Shown here: positions 8,995 through 17,971 of the stretch, piece after piece | Layout of the letters: every line of letters starts with the position of its first letter | How positions within the stretch are numbered: the first letter of the stretch is position 1 | DNA from: Siccirubricoccus phaeus | Lineage (GTDB): Bacteria > Pseudomonadota > Alphaproteobacteria > Acetobacterales > Acetobacteraceae | DNA length: 64,000 nt | NCBI RefSeq assembly: GCF_008360935.1 | Contig: NZ_SRXO01000017.1 | Location: 1-64,000 of the forward strand | Direction: 5' to 3' | Made by a program: the position numbers and the translations under genes | Notes under the pieces: generated by a model | The model's input: only the letters and a program-made list of their open reading frames with translations | Databases searched by the model: none | What the model was told of the DNA's origin: nothing

Positions 8995-9465
8995 ATGGGC
9001 ATCAGGACGATTCACTTCACGCAGGAGCAGGCCCGAGACGTTGTCGGCGTGTCGGCCGAGAAGCTGCGTCATTGGCGGAAGACCATCCCGTACCTCCGGC
9101 GAAAAGCGGGGAAATCGGCAAGGTTCACCTTCTCCGATCTCGTCGGCCTAGCCGTCACGCTCGAAATTGTCGATCGGCTGGGAGTCGGCATTGCCAGCAT
9201 CCAGAAAGGCGTGGACGAACTCTTCGAGCTACTCGGCCAAACCGACCTCACCCGCCTCCGCCAACTAGTTGCCGTCGTCTCGCCGGATAGTGTCCGCCTC
9301 TGCTCGGCCACTGAACTTCCTTGGTCCGACCCGGGTGAGCCCATGATTGCAGTACCGTGTCGACCCCTGGTGGACAGAGTGAGTGGTCATGTCCTGCCGA
9401 TCACGCCAAAGCCGCAATCAGCACTGCCGTTCCCGCCACAGGCGTTGCGAGCCCGGTCGAAATGA
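8995..9465 (+). CDS. MerR-like winged helix-turn-helix regulator
   Basis: A 156-aa protein whose first 75 residues match the MerR DNA-binding fold: FTQEQARDVVGVSAEKLRHWRKTIPYLRR, then RFTFSDLVGLAVTLEIVDRLGVGIASI. The remainder lacks the long MerR dimerisation helix and has no metal-binding cysteine pattern, so no ligand can be assigned. It is first in a three-gene operon; its stop overlaps the methyltransferase start (ATGA, 9462-9465). It probably controls expression of the methyltransferase and nuclease, much as C-proteins do in restriction systems. Confidence 0.75.
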   Translation: MGIRTIHFTQEQARDVVGVSAEKLRHWRKTIPYLRRKAGKSARFTFSDLVGLAVTLEIVDRLGVGIASIQKGVDELFELLGQTDLTRLRQLVAVVSPDSVRLCSATELPWSDPGEPMIAVPCRPLVDRVSGHVLPITPKPQSALPFPPQALRARSK

Positions 9466-12400
9466 GCCAGAGCCCTCTAAATCGCGTTCTTGAGGCGACC
9501 GGCTACATCCAGGATGGCGCTCCCGCCCACGGGGTGCAGTTGGGCGATGATGCGCGGCGGGCTAGGCGTGGACGATGCTTTGTGCCCGATGCCCTCTGGC
9601 GCGGCGCCTCCGCGCTCACCGTTTATTTCAAGTATTGGGAAGCTCAGCCCGCCGAAGCAGCGGTCGAGGAATGGCGCCGCGAGATCTGGAATGAGGGGTT
9701 TGCCCCGCTGCTCTGGGTGATCTCCCCGCAGCGGATCGAACTCTATAATGGCTTCGGCCGCCCAGTATCGCGCGACGATGCAGGACGACACCTGCTGCGG
9801 ACCTTCACAACGATCGAGCGTGAGCTCCAGGAACTGGACCAGCTCGCGGGCCGCCTAGCGATGGAGACCGGACAATTCTGGCTTCGACCGGAAGCCGTAA
9901 ACCGCAAGACGAGCGTCGACGAGCAGCTCCTATCCGACTTGGCTGTGCTCGAACGTGATCTCGTGCGCGCCGATCTCAATCGCGCAACCGCTCAGGGCCT
10001 GATTGGCCGTTCGATCTTCACTCAGTACCTGATCGACCGGAAGATCGTTGGGCCTGACCGGCTCACCGCCGAATGCGGCGTGAGCAGCCTACCCTCAGCA
10101 CTCCGCGACCCGGTGGCGAGCGGCCGACTGTTCACTTGGCTCGCCAATGTCTTCAATGGCGACATGTTCCCGGAGTCGGCTGCGACCGCAAACCTCTCGG
10201 AGCGGCACCTGTCGCGTGTGGCCGATTTCCTCGAGGCGATCGACCCCGAAACTCGGCAGCTGACATTCTTTCCCTACCAGTTCGACGTAATCCCCGTCGA
10301 ACTCATCAGCTCTATTTACGAGCAATTCGCACACTCAAAAACCGGTGCTGCGTCAGCAGACGGCGATGCTGCCGATGAGGACGCAGGTCTGGCTGATGAG
10401 GCGGTCGCTGCCCACGCCATAACGCCCGCCGAGGCCAAGCGCCGAGGGGTTCACTACACGCGGCTTCCGGTTGTGTCGCTGATCCTCGACGAGATCATGG
10501 ACGGGATCACGGGTGCCGAGACAGTCCTCGATCTTACCTGCGGCTCGGGAGTTTTTCTCGTTGAGGCGTTTCGACGGCTTGTCGCCCGCAAGGGCGGCGA
10601 CGCGCCTGCCCGCGAACTAATTCGGTCAACCCTCTATAACCAGGTTTACGGCGTTGACATTAGCGACGCTGCCGTCCGGGTCGCCGCTTTCAGCCTGTAC
10701 CTTGCGGCGCTCGAGCTCGACCCCGATCCGCAACCGCCCGAGGGGCTCAAGTTTGAGCGCCTGATCGGGCGAACGCTCCTTGTCGGCGACGCCCACGACG
10801 TCGAGACTACACCGGAAGGCACAGCGCTACTCGATGAGGAGGGCGAGCGGCGGCGGTTCGATATCGTTGTTGGCAATCCGCCATGGACCTTTCGAGGCAA
10901 GCAGGGGACGCAGGAGCGCCGTCATCGCTCCCGACCTGATGCGCCTCGCCAGCCGCGGGGCGAAGGTCTGGACTTCGTGCTTCGAGCAACCGAGTTCGGA
11001 CACGACGGCACGCGATACGGCCTCGTGCTGAGTGCAATGCCTTTTTTTGCAGGCAGCAAGACAGGTGCCGCTGCCGCTCGCTACATTGTACAGCGACTCT
11101 CTCCCGCGACGCTCGTCAACCTCGCCTCGCACACCAAGTGGCTGTTTCCTACAGCCAAGATGCCGGCCGTAGTGCTCCTAGCACGCCACCGCCCCCAGAG
11201 CCCCGACCAGCTAACCGTTGTTAATGTCCCCTGGTCGCCTTCGGCCGAGAAATCTTACACCTTCGAAATCGCTCCGAGCGACATCACCGTCCTGTCTTTG
11301 GCAGATTGGGCGCGCGACCCAGAGCGCCTGAAGACGGCGGCGTTCGGGCGTGGGCGCGACATGCTGCTACTTGACGATCTACGGTCGCGCTTCGATGACC
11401 TTAACAGCTGGCTGACCTCCATCGGCTCGGGATGGCGCGACGGGCTGATTCTTGGCAAGTCGAAGCAGTGGACGCGGGACGCCTCACATCTCGAAGGCCT
11501 CGAGGTCCTCGGCACGAAGGATCTAACTCCATTCCAGGTTCCCTCAGGGCTGACGATCTTCAAACATGCAAAAGCACAATGGCCCCGCGCACGAGAAACC
11601 TACGGGAAACCGATTCTCCTCATTAAGGAATTCCTAAAAGCCGGACCGCGACCTGTCGCGGCTGTTGCCGACCGCGATCTCGTCTACACGGATGCGTACT
11701 TCGGAGCCTCAGTCGGGGAGGCACACCGCGAGAGCGCCCACCTAATCGCAGCAGTGCTCAATTCGGCGCTGGCATCCTGGTTCTTCTTGATGACCGCCTC
11801 CGAGTTCGGCGTGTGGAAGCGCCGGCTGCTGACTAATGATGTCGGGCTCCTGCCGTTGCCCGACCCCGCCGCCGCCGGCCGGACAAAGGCCGGCCAGCGG
11901 ATTCTCACCCTTGAGGCCGGGTTCCGCACCCGTGCCGTCGACCAGGAAGGCTGGGCCGAACTCGACCGCGCCGTGTTCGACCTTTACGGCCTTGATGCCT
12001 CCGACCGCTTGGTGGTTGCAGATGGGCTCACCCGCGCGAGCTGGCAGTGGGCCGAGGGCCGCGAGTACGCAACTCAGTCCGCTCAACTGAAGCAGGATCT
12101 GTGGCCATACGCCGAGGCATTTATAAGCGGTGTCGACGCTTGGCTGCAGGCAACGAAAAAGCGGCGGATGCGCGCGGAAATCCTCGACGTCGCCGACGGT
12201 GCGCCGCTGCGCGTGATCAGGTTCCTTCTCGAAGCACGGCAGGGTCCGCCAACGGTCGAGGTCATCCCGGTCGAAGGCGAGCTGACCGACGTACTCGACC
12301 GGATCGGGCGGCGCCTCGACGTGCGCCTTGGCTCCGCCCTCGTCGGCGGGCGCGAACTACGCGTGCACGGGCCCAACGAGATCGTCGTTATTAAACCTGC

Positions 12401-12485
12401 TGCCCGGCGGTTTTGGATGCCAGCCGCGGCGCTGGAAGACGCTGATGCCGTCGTGGCCGAGAGCTTCGCCGGGGCGGCCGCGTGA
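9462..12485 (+). CDS. N6-adenine-type DNA methyltransferase, 1007 aa
   Basis: A large SAM-dependent DNA methyltransferase of the type I/IIG kind. In order: an N-terminal 300-residue region with PDALWR and ALTVYFKYWEAQP that may be a decayed nuclease fold; a motif X-like GVHYTRLPVVSLI near 330; motif I DLTCGSGVFLVEAF near 354; motif IV VGNPPW near 471; and a C-terminal target-recognition region to residue 1007 with DVGLLPLP. Use of NPPW points to adenine methylation. The start ATG 9462 is coupled to the regulator stop, and the stop overlaps the nuclease start. GC content is lower than in the flanking host genes, consistent with acquisition. Confidence 0.85.
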   Translation: MSQSPLNRVLEATGYIQDGAPAHGVQLGDDARRARRGRCFVPDALWRGASALTVYFKYWEAQPAEAAVEEWRREIWNEGFAPLLWVISPQRIELYNGFGRPVSRDDAGRHLLRTFTTIERELQELDQLAGRLAMETGQFWLRPEAVNRKTSVDEQLLSDLAVLERDLVRADLNRATAQGLIGRSIFTQYLIDRKIVGPDRLTAECGVSSLPSALRDPVASGRLFTWLANVFNGDMFPESAATANLSERHLSRVADFLEAIDPETRQLTFFPYQFDVIPVELISSIYEQFAHSKTGAASADGDAADEDAGLADEAVAAHAITPAEAKRRGVHYTRLPVVSLILDEIMDGITGAETVLDLTCGSGVFLVEAFRRLVARKGGDAPARELIRSTLYNQVYGVDISDAAVRVAAFSLYLAALELDPDPQPPEGLKFERLIGRTLLVGDAHDVETTPEGTALLDEEGERRRFDIVVGNPPWTFRGKQGTQERRHRSRPDAPRQPRGEGLDFVLRATEFGHDGTRYGLVLSAMPFFAGSKTGAAAARYIVQRLSPATLVNLASHTKWLFPTAKMPAVVLLARHRPQSPDQLTVVNVPWSPSAEKSYTFEIAPSDITVLSLADWARDPERLKTAAFGRGRDMLLLDDLRSRFDDLNSWLTSIGSGWRDGLILGKSKQWTRDASHLEGLEVLGTKDLTPFQVPSGLTIFKHAKAQWPRARETYGKPILLIKEFLKAGPRPVAAVADRDLVYTDAYFGASVGEAHRESAHLIAAVLNSALASWFFLMTASEFGVWKRRLLTNDVGLLPLPDPAAAGRTKAGQRILTLEAGFRTRAVDQEGWAELDRAVFDLYGLDASDRLVVADGLTRASWQWAEGREYATQSAQLKQDLWPYAEAFISGVDAWLQATKKRRMRAEILDVADGAPLRVIRFLLEARQGPPTVEVIPVEGELTDVLDRIGRRLDVRLGSALVGGRELRVHGPNEIVVIKPAARRFWMPAAALEDADAVVAESFAGAAA

Positions 12486-13141
12486 GGATACCTTTCGGTC
12501 AGTCGGCCGCAATCGGCCGCACCTTTATCAACCTCAATACCGAGCTGACCGTAGCGATCCTTCGAACGGTTGAGGCTGGTTGGGAGCTCGCCGCTAAACG
12601 CGAGGTCGTGCATCCGGGGGCGGACGAAGTCGCGATAACCGAGACGCTGCGCGACGCGATGCGCGAAGCCCTTGCCCTGCGACGCTTGCCCTGGCGCAAG
12701 ACGATGATCGTGGCTCCAGGCTCGGAGTCGCGTTCACGGCCAGGCATGACAGCGCCAGACGGTCGGACCGACATCCCGCTTTACCTCACACGGATCTTCG
12801 CCCGATCGGGCGAGCACGACCCGCATGTGATCATCGAATGCAAGCGCGTTGCCGCCGGTGACACAGATCTCGCTCGGGAGTATGTCGTCGAGGGTATCGA
12901 CCGTTTTCGGAACGGAAAATACTGCGAAAATCACGCCCGCGGCTTCATGGTGGGCTATGTTCTGTCAGGCTCTCCCGCAGCTGTGGTAAATGGCATCAAC
13001 AGTTATCTAACCGGCCGGAAGCGTCTGGCGGAGCTCCTCTCACTGGCTGGCGCTCCGGAGTTGGCGGGCTGGATGAGCGAGCACGACCGGGTCACGCCTA
13101 ACGTTCCCATCCTGCTGCACCATTCCATGCTGGTGGTCTAA
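12482..13141 (+). CDS. PD-(D/E)XK nuclease-like protein
   Basis: A 219-aa protein opened by GTG 12482, overlapping the methyltransferase stop by four bases. It carries a probable PD-(D/E)XK core: Asp96 in DGRTDIPLYL and Glu118/Lys120 in HVIIECKRV, the spacing expected of restriction endonuclease-like folds. The C-terminal half (FMVGYVLSGSPAAVVNGI) resembles the end of such domains. With the methyltransferase it would form a restriction-modification pair; whether it cuts DNA is not shown by sequence. No known restriction enzyme family was recognised. Confidence 0.65.
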   Translation: MRIPFGQSAAIGRTFINLNTELTVAILRTVEAGWELAAKREVVHPGADEVAITETLRDAMREALALRRLPWRKTMIVAPGSESRSRPGMTAPDGRTDIPLYLTRIFARSGEHDPHVIIECKRVAAGDTDLAREYVVEGIDRFRNGKYCENHARGFMVGYVLSGSPAAVVNGINSYLTGRKRLAELLSLAGAPELAGWMSEHDRVTPNVPILLHHSMLVV

Positions 13142-13451
13142 GCAGCAACGGAACACGAAGGCGCCACCGACCTCGATGCTCAAGAGTAGGCAATGGCGAA
13201 CTCAACGCCTGTGTGGTGGCCGACAGGCGCGGGCAGATGATGGCCGTCGCCCAGTCAGGTCTATGAACTGCCCATGGCGCCGAGCCTGCTCAACCACCTG
13301 TCCGACCTGTCGGGCTAAGTGATCGGCAACCGCTGTTTCGCCTCCAACATCTCACGCGCCCAGGTCCGGGACATGGGTGCACCCGGCCGTCTTGCCCAAA
13401 AACAGGGGTGCACCAGCTGTGCGATCATATGATCAATGAGACGGGGTTGGC
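13142..13451. other. Intergenic stretch between the island and the recombinase cassette
   Basis: No supportable gene. It contains two copies of the palindrome GGTGCACC (13376-13383 and 13407-13414) and the 12-bp palindrome GATCATATGATC (13423-13434), all next to the end of the serine recombinase operon. This could hold an attachment site. The left prophage boundary most likely falls here, but no matching copy was found near 58 kb. Confidence 0.4.
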
Positions 13452-13841
13452 TTACGGTTCGATTGCAGCGCGCTGTTCGCTCCAGCTGCTTGGCAAGTGC
13501 TCTATCAACGCCGGTAGCATCAAATCGATTGGCTGCCGTCGGTCCAGGATCGCTTCTACGATGTCCGGCGCCAGCAGCGTGAGCCGCAGCATCTTCCCGA
13601 GATAGGACCGGTCGATCTTCTCGGTCGCGGCCAGCTCGCCGAGGGAAGCAAAGCGTCCGCTCTCCAACAGCCGCTTCCACCGGTGCGCCCGGGCCAGTGC
13701 CTTTACCAGGGCTGGGTCGGCCCGCGTGCGCGCTGGCGTGGCGCCAGGGGCGCTGCCATCTGGCGTGACCACCAGCTTCCGCCCGCCGCGGCGGCGAATC
13801 GCCAGCGGGACGCGGACCGTGATGCTGGTGGCCGCCGTCAC
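13452..13841 (-). CDS. Recombinase-associated HTH-like protein, 129 aa
   Basis: This small protein typically follows DUF2924-linked recombinases. A basic N-terminus (RVPLAIRRRGGRKLVV) is followed by a helix-turn-helix-like stretch, SLGELAATEKIDRSYLGKMLR, read here in two parts as an HTH and a recognition helix, then LLAPDIVEAILDRRQP. It overlaps the recombinase gene by four bases (ATGA at 13838-13841). It probably assists or regulates the recombinase; no activity has been established. Confidence 0.75.
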   Translation of the reverse strand: MTAATSITVRVPLAIRRRGGRKLVVTPDGSAPGATPARTRADPALVKALARAHRWKRLLESGRFASLGELAATEKIDRSYLGKMLRLTLLAPDIVEAILDRRQPIDLMLPALIEHLPSSWSEQRAAIEP

Positions 13842-15183
13842 GCCGCCCTCCGGGTCTCGGTCCCGATGCCGCCGAGGTCGCGCACCAAGCTGGCCAGCCC
13901 CTCTAGCCGCAGCCGGATGTCGGCGCCGGCGGGACCGACCTCGACCCGCTCGACCAGCAGCCGGACGATGCGGGCCTGCTCGGCCGGGAACAGCTCCTCC
14001 CAGAGCGGGTCCAGCCGCTCCAGGGCCGCCAGGGTCTCCGCCTCGGTCAGGTCGACTGCCTCGGCACGCGCCGCCCGCCAGGTGCCGACCACCACCTCGG
14101 GCTGGCGCAGCAGCGCCCGGACCTGGTCCACCACCGCGGCCTCGATCTCGGCCGCGGGGAGGCGCCGGACCGGGCAGTCGTCGGCCGTCCCCTTCAGCAC
14201 GGCCTGGCTGACGTAGTAGCGGTAGAGCCGCCCCCGTCGCCGGGTGTGGGTGGGCGACATCGCCCGGCCGTCCGGCCCGAAGATCAGGCCGCGTAGCAGG
14301 GCCGGGGTCTGCCGGCGGTTCCGGTTGGCGCGCACCCGCGGGCTCTCCCGCAGGATGTCATGGACCCCGTCCCAAAGCTCCCGCGGCACGATGGCCCGGT
14401 GCTCGCCGGGATGCACCTTCCCCTTGTGCGCCACCTCGCCGAGGTAGGTTCGGTTGTTCAGCAGCCGGTAGAGCGCCCCCTTGTCGAAGGGCCGGCCGGT
14501 CTTGGTCAGCACGCCCTCGGCGCGCAGCCGCCGCACCGCCTCCACACCGGAGCCGGTTTCGGCGAAGAGCTCGAACGCCCGCCGCGCCCGCGCGGCCTCC
14601 GCCTCGTTCACCACCAGCTTGCGGTCGCGCACATCGTAGCCGAGCGGCACCGAGCCCCCCATCCACATGCCGCGGGCCTTCGAGGCGGCGATCTTGTCCC
14701 GCACCCGCTCGCCGATCACCTCGCGCTCGAACTGGGCGAAACTAAGCAGGATGTTCAGCGTCAGCCGGCCCATGCTGGTCGTGGTGTTGAAGCTCTGCGT
14801 CACCGAGACGAAGGTGACGTCGTTCGCGTCGAATACCTCGACCAGCTTGGCGAAGTGCATCAGCGAGCGGCTCAGGCGGTCGATCTTGTAGACCACCACC
14901 ACGTCGACCCGGCCGGCTTCGATGTCGCGCAGCAGGCGCTGCAGTGCGGGGCGCTCCAGGGTGCCGCCGGAGACGCCGCCATCGTCGTAGTGGTCCGGCA
15001 CCAGCACCCAGCCCTCGGCGCGCTGGCTGGCGATGAAGGCCTCGCAGGCGTCGCGCTGGGCATCGAGGCTGTTGAACTCCTTCTCCAGCCCTTCCTCGGT
15101 CGACTTCCGGGTGTACACGGCGCAGCGGAGCTTCTTCACCGTGGCCGGCATGGTGGCGTCGGCCGCGGCGGTCCCCTTGCGCC

Positions 15184-15187
<4 letters not shown>
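13838..15187 (-). CDS. Large serine recombinase (probable prophage integrase)
   Basis: A 449-aa site-specific recombinase. The N-terminal resolvase domain has the catalytic Ser29 in YTRKSTEEG, then DHYDDGGVSGGTLERP, YKIDRLSRSLMHF and the arginine-rich LSFAQFEREVIGERVRDKI. Next come the recombinase domain (GYDVRDRKLVVNEAEA, then LLNNRTYLGEVAHKG) and a C-terminal DNA-binding region. The usual four-cysteine zinc ribbon is not evident; only a single Cys (DDCPVRR) remains there. No tyrosine integrase exists in the window, so this is the best candidate for prophage integration and excision. It is translated with DUF2924 upstream and the 129-aa gene downstream through four-base overlaps. Confidence 0.88.
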
Positions 15188-15695
<508 letters not shown>

Positions 15696-15699
<4 letters not shown>

Positions 15700-15902
15700 G
15701 CCTGTCTCCGACGAGTCGGATTGGCATGACGGCGCTGCCGGGGCGCGGAGTGTAGGTGAACCTCTCCCCGGTCCCGGGCCCGTTCGGCATCACGGGCCAG
15801 TTCCTCGGCAGCGCGGCTGCGCAGCCGCAGGAGACCGGCGGCCAGGAGGGCGCAGACCTCGCGGAGGTGGGGCGGCAGGTGGAGGTTCGGTGGCTGGGGC
15901 AT
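15696..15902 (-). CDS. Small conserved protein of the recombinase cassette, 68 aa
   Basis: Starts at ATG 15902. The N-terminus LPPHLREVCALLAAGLLRLR forms one amphipathic helix, followed by a charged, Arg-rich tail. Short proteins with this helix sit directly before DUF2924 genes in related elements. It may be a partner of DUF2924 or the recombinase. Its stop overlaps the DUF2924 start. Confidence 0.65.
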
Positions 15903-15914
15903 CGCGTTTCATCG

Positions 15915-15940
15915 TCGTCCTGCCCCTCATCTACCGATCG
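15915..15940 (-). repeat. 26-bp inverted repeat, left copy, with a vestigial gene end
   Basis: A 26-bp block identical (as reverse complement) to 18574-18599. Read on the minus strand, the sequence before it encodes RAGRGKDRRHDR and stop, which resembles the C-terminus of the sigma-like protein (ARGKKRGADR and stop) that precedes the right copy. So this is the remnant 3' end of a second sigma-like gene plus the following leader. Confidence 0.7.
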
Positions 15941-15986
15941 TGCCGCCGATCCTTCCCGCGCCCGGCCCGCGGCGCCGCCGGGCCGG

Positions 15987-16655
15987 CTACGCCGTCTTCC
16001 GGCGGGCCTCCGGCGCGAACATGGCCCAGAGGTCCTTCAGCCGCTTCTGCAGCGTGCTCTCGTCCGGCACCTTCCGCCCCTTCGCCGCGAACCACGCCTG
16101 CACGTGCCGGATCAGCGCCGCCTTCGATTCCGGCACCCCCTCGAAGTAGAACAGCCGGAACACCTCCAGCTGGCAGGCGTCCCAGTCGTGCGTCGGCTGG
16201 ACGCCGCGGCCCCGCGCCGCCGGCGCCGCCGGGGCCTCATCACCGCCCAGCATGGCGGTCAGGCGCTCGAGATCCTCGTGCCGGATGCCGAGGTCGTCGC
16301 GGGTCACGTCGTGGCCCGGCCGCTCCGGATGAGAGCCGATCACCCGCCGGAAGCCCGGCGACGGCGCGTCGAGCCACAGCAGTGTCCCGCTGCCATGGCG
16401 CACGATGGCCAGGGCGTCCTGCGGCCGGAGGTCGACGAGCCCGGTGAGCAGCTGCCGGTCTTCCGCCACCGCGTACTGGTCGGGCTCGCCCTCGTTCTCC
16501 CAGAGCCCGACCTCGACCGGCAGCGCCGCCACCGGGGTGCACAACCGGATGTGCCTCTCGGCGAGCAGCGCCCCGATGTCCACGAAGCCGAGGTCGAGCC
16601 GCGCCGCGATGTCGTTCAGGGTGTAGAATACCTTCTTCCTCTTGCGCGATGGCAT
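15987..16655 (-). CDS. Hypothetical prophage protein, 222 aa
   Basis: Unrecognised. The N-terminus RKRKKVFYTLNDIAARLDLGFVDI reads like a short helix-turn-helix or MerR-like element; the C-terminus includes ESKAALIRHVQAWFAAKGR and LQKRLKDLWAMF. It may be a DNA-binding regulator or replication adaptor. ATG 16655 is preferred to 16679 because GGAGGAGG lies just upstream. It is third in the leftward operon after the ImmA and XRE genes. Confidence 0.6.
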   Translation of the reverse strand: MPSRKRKKVFYTLNDIAARLDLGFVDIGALLAERHIRLCTPVAALPVEVGLWENEGEPDQYAVAEDRQLLTGLVDLRPQDALAIVRHGSGTLLWLDAPSPGFRRVIGSHPERPGHDVTRDDLGIRHEDLERLTAMLGGDEAPAAPAARGRGVQPTHDWDACQLEVFRLFYFEGVPESKAALIRHVQAWFAAKGRKVPDESTLQKRLKDLWAMFAPEARRKTA

Positions 16656-16668
16656 GCGCCTCCTCCCT

Positions 16669-16953
16669 TCACCGGCCACCCGTCGCGCGCATGCGCCGGT
16701 AGGCGAGCACCACGCGCCCGATGTCCTTCTGCATGTCAGGCGGCAGCCGCCGCGCCTCGACGAACAGGTCGTCCAGCCGCAGCGCGAGAATCGCCGCGGC
16801 CTTCTCGATCAGCTCGTCGCGCGGCGGGCTCTCCAGGTCGCGCTCGACGCGCGACCAGTAGGCCGCCGAGATGCCAAGGCGGGCCGCCATGTCGTTGAGC
16901 CCGATGCGCATCTCGGTGCGCCGAGCGCGGATCACCTCGCCGAACGCCATCAC
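16669..16953 (-). CDS. XRE family repressor-like regulator
   Basis: A 94-aa single-domain HTH_3 protein. MMAFGEVIRARRTEMRIGLNDMAARLGISAAY (positions 1-32) gives helices 1-3 with the recognition helix AAYWSRVERDL, and the tail includes IGRVVLAYRRM. It partners with the ImmA/IrrE protease gene, whose stop overlaps its start. This pairing matches ImmR/ImmA of ICEBs1, where the protease cleaves the repressor on induction. It probably binds the GGTGCCGAAAT sites at 17.77-17.89 kb. Confidence 0.82.
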   Translation of the reverse strand: MMAFGEVIRARRTEMRIGLNDMAARLGISAAYWSRVERDLESPPRDELIEKAAAILALRLDDLFVEARRLPPDMQKDIGRVVLAYRRMRATGGR

Positions 16954-17678
16954 ACCCCTCCCCGGACGAGGCCGTAGCGCGCGGCGCGCACGGCGATGAA
17001 CCGCTCCGTGACACCGAACTCCGCGGCGAGCGCCGCCAGGACGCCGGCCACGAGGTCGGGTGGGTTGCCCGGCGCGACGACCGGGCTCGCCGGCCGTCCC
17101 TCGTGCGGGGCGCGCGCGAGGCGGAGCCCCTCGGCGCGGGCGAGGGCCAGCAGGCGTGTGTGCAGCGGCACCGGCGGCGCCAGCAGCGCCCCCATGAACT
17201 CGTTCGCGCGCCCCTCGGCGCCGCGCCCGGCGCGCTCGAGCGCCTCAGGCGACGCGGCGACCGCGCGGTAGCGGCGGAGGCCGCCGCCGAGCGCGCCGGG
17301 CACGTCGAAAACCAGGTGCCCGAGCTCGTGGGCGGCGGTGCTCAGGGCGAGGTCAGGCCGATTCGCGGTGGCAGGCGCGTCGATGGAGACGTAGGCCCAG
17401 TCCGGCTCGTCGGGATCGACATCGCAGATTCCGAGGACCGCCCGCCCGTGCTGGTCGCAGAGCGCCCGGGTCAGGTCCCACTGCACGGAGAAGGCGCGGC
17501 CGTTGACCGTGATCTCGCGCGACTCGGCGAGCAGCCGCGGCAGCGGCACGGCGAGGGTGTCGCCGGCCGACAGCAACTGCCGGCGCACCTGCGCGGCGAC
17601 CGCGCGGAGGGTGGCGAGCGGCAGCGGAAGCGCCGCGCCGGGCGATGGCTGGCAGGGGTAGCAGACGACAAGTGCCAT
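16950..17678 (-). CDS. immA: ImmA/IrrE family metallopeptidase
   Basis: A 242-aa zinc protease with HELGH at residues 117-121 and a downstream EGRANEFMGALLAP segment supplying the third ligand, as in ImmA/IrrE. It is first in the leftward operon and overlaps the XRE gene. By analogy it would cut the adjacent repressor after DNA damage or a cell signal and so induce the prophage. Confidence 0.87.
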   Translation of the reverse strand: MALVVCYPCQPSPGAALPLPLATLRAVAAQVRRQLLSAGDTLAVPLPRLLAESREITVNGRAFSVQWDLTRALCDQHGRAVLGICDVDPDEPDWAYVSIDAPATANRPDLALSTAAHELGHLVFDVPGALGGGLRRYRAVAASPEALERAGRGAEGRANEFMGALLAPPVPLHTRLLALARAEGLRLARAPHEGRPASPVVAPGNPPDLVAGVLAALAAEFGVTERFIAVRAARYGLVRGGV

Positions 17679-17771
17679 CGGACGACGTTCCTAGACTCGG
17701 GAATGCTGTGGCGCGTGTTGTTCACTCTATGTTCGCGTTGCGCGATAAGTCCAGGGTCATCACGGCGAGGG

Positions 17772-17894
17772 GGTGCCGAAATCAGGGGCGCGCCGCACCC
17801 CCGCCGCCGTCCCTTCCGCCCCGAACGCGCCAACCGACTGAAAATCCACGGTGGTGCCGAAATCCGGGCGGGCATTTCGGCACCTTTCGGCACC
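17772..17894. promoter_or_regulatory. Operator cluster between the divergent prophage arms
   Basis: A perfect inverted repeat GGTGCCGAAAT-N10-ATTTCGGCACC at 17853-17884 is followed directly by a third half-site, TTTCGGCACC (17885-17894). A fourth, GGTGCCGAAAT, lies at 17772-17782. The cluster sits in the 293-bp gap between the leftward immA gene and the rightward sigma-like gene, where a lysogeny repressor would act. Confidence 0.7.
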
Positions 17895-17971
17895 TTTGCG
17901 CCCTGGCGGCACCCTCTGCGGTGGTGGTGCCCTGCGGCCACCGCAACCGCGAATCACCGGTGCTCCGCATT

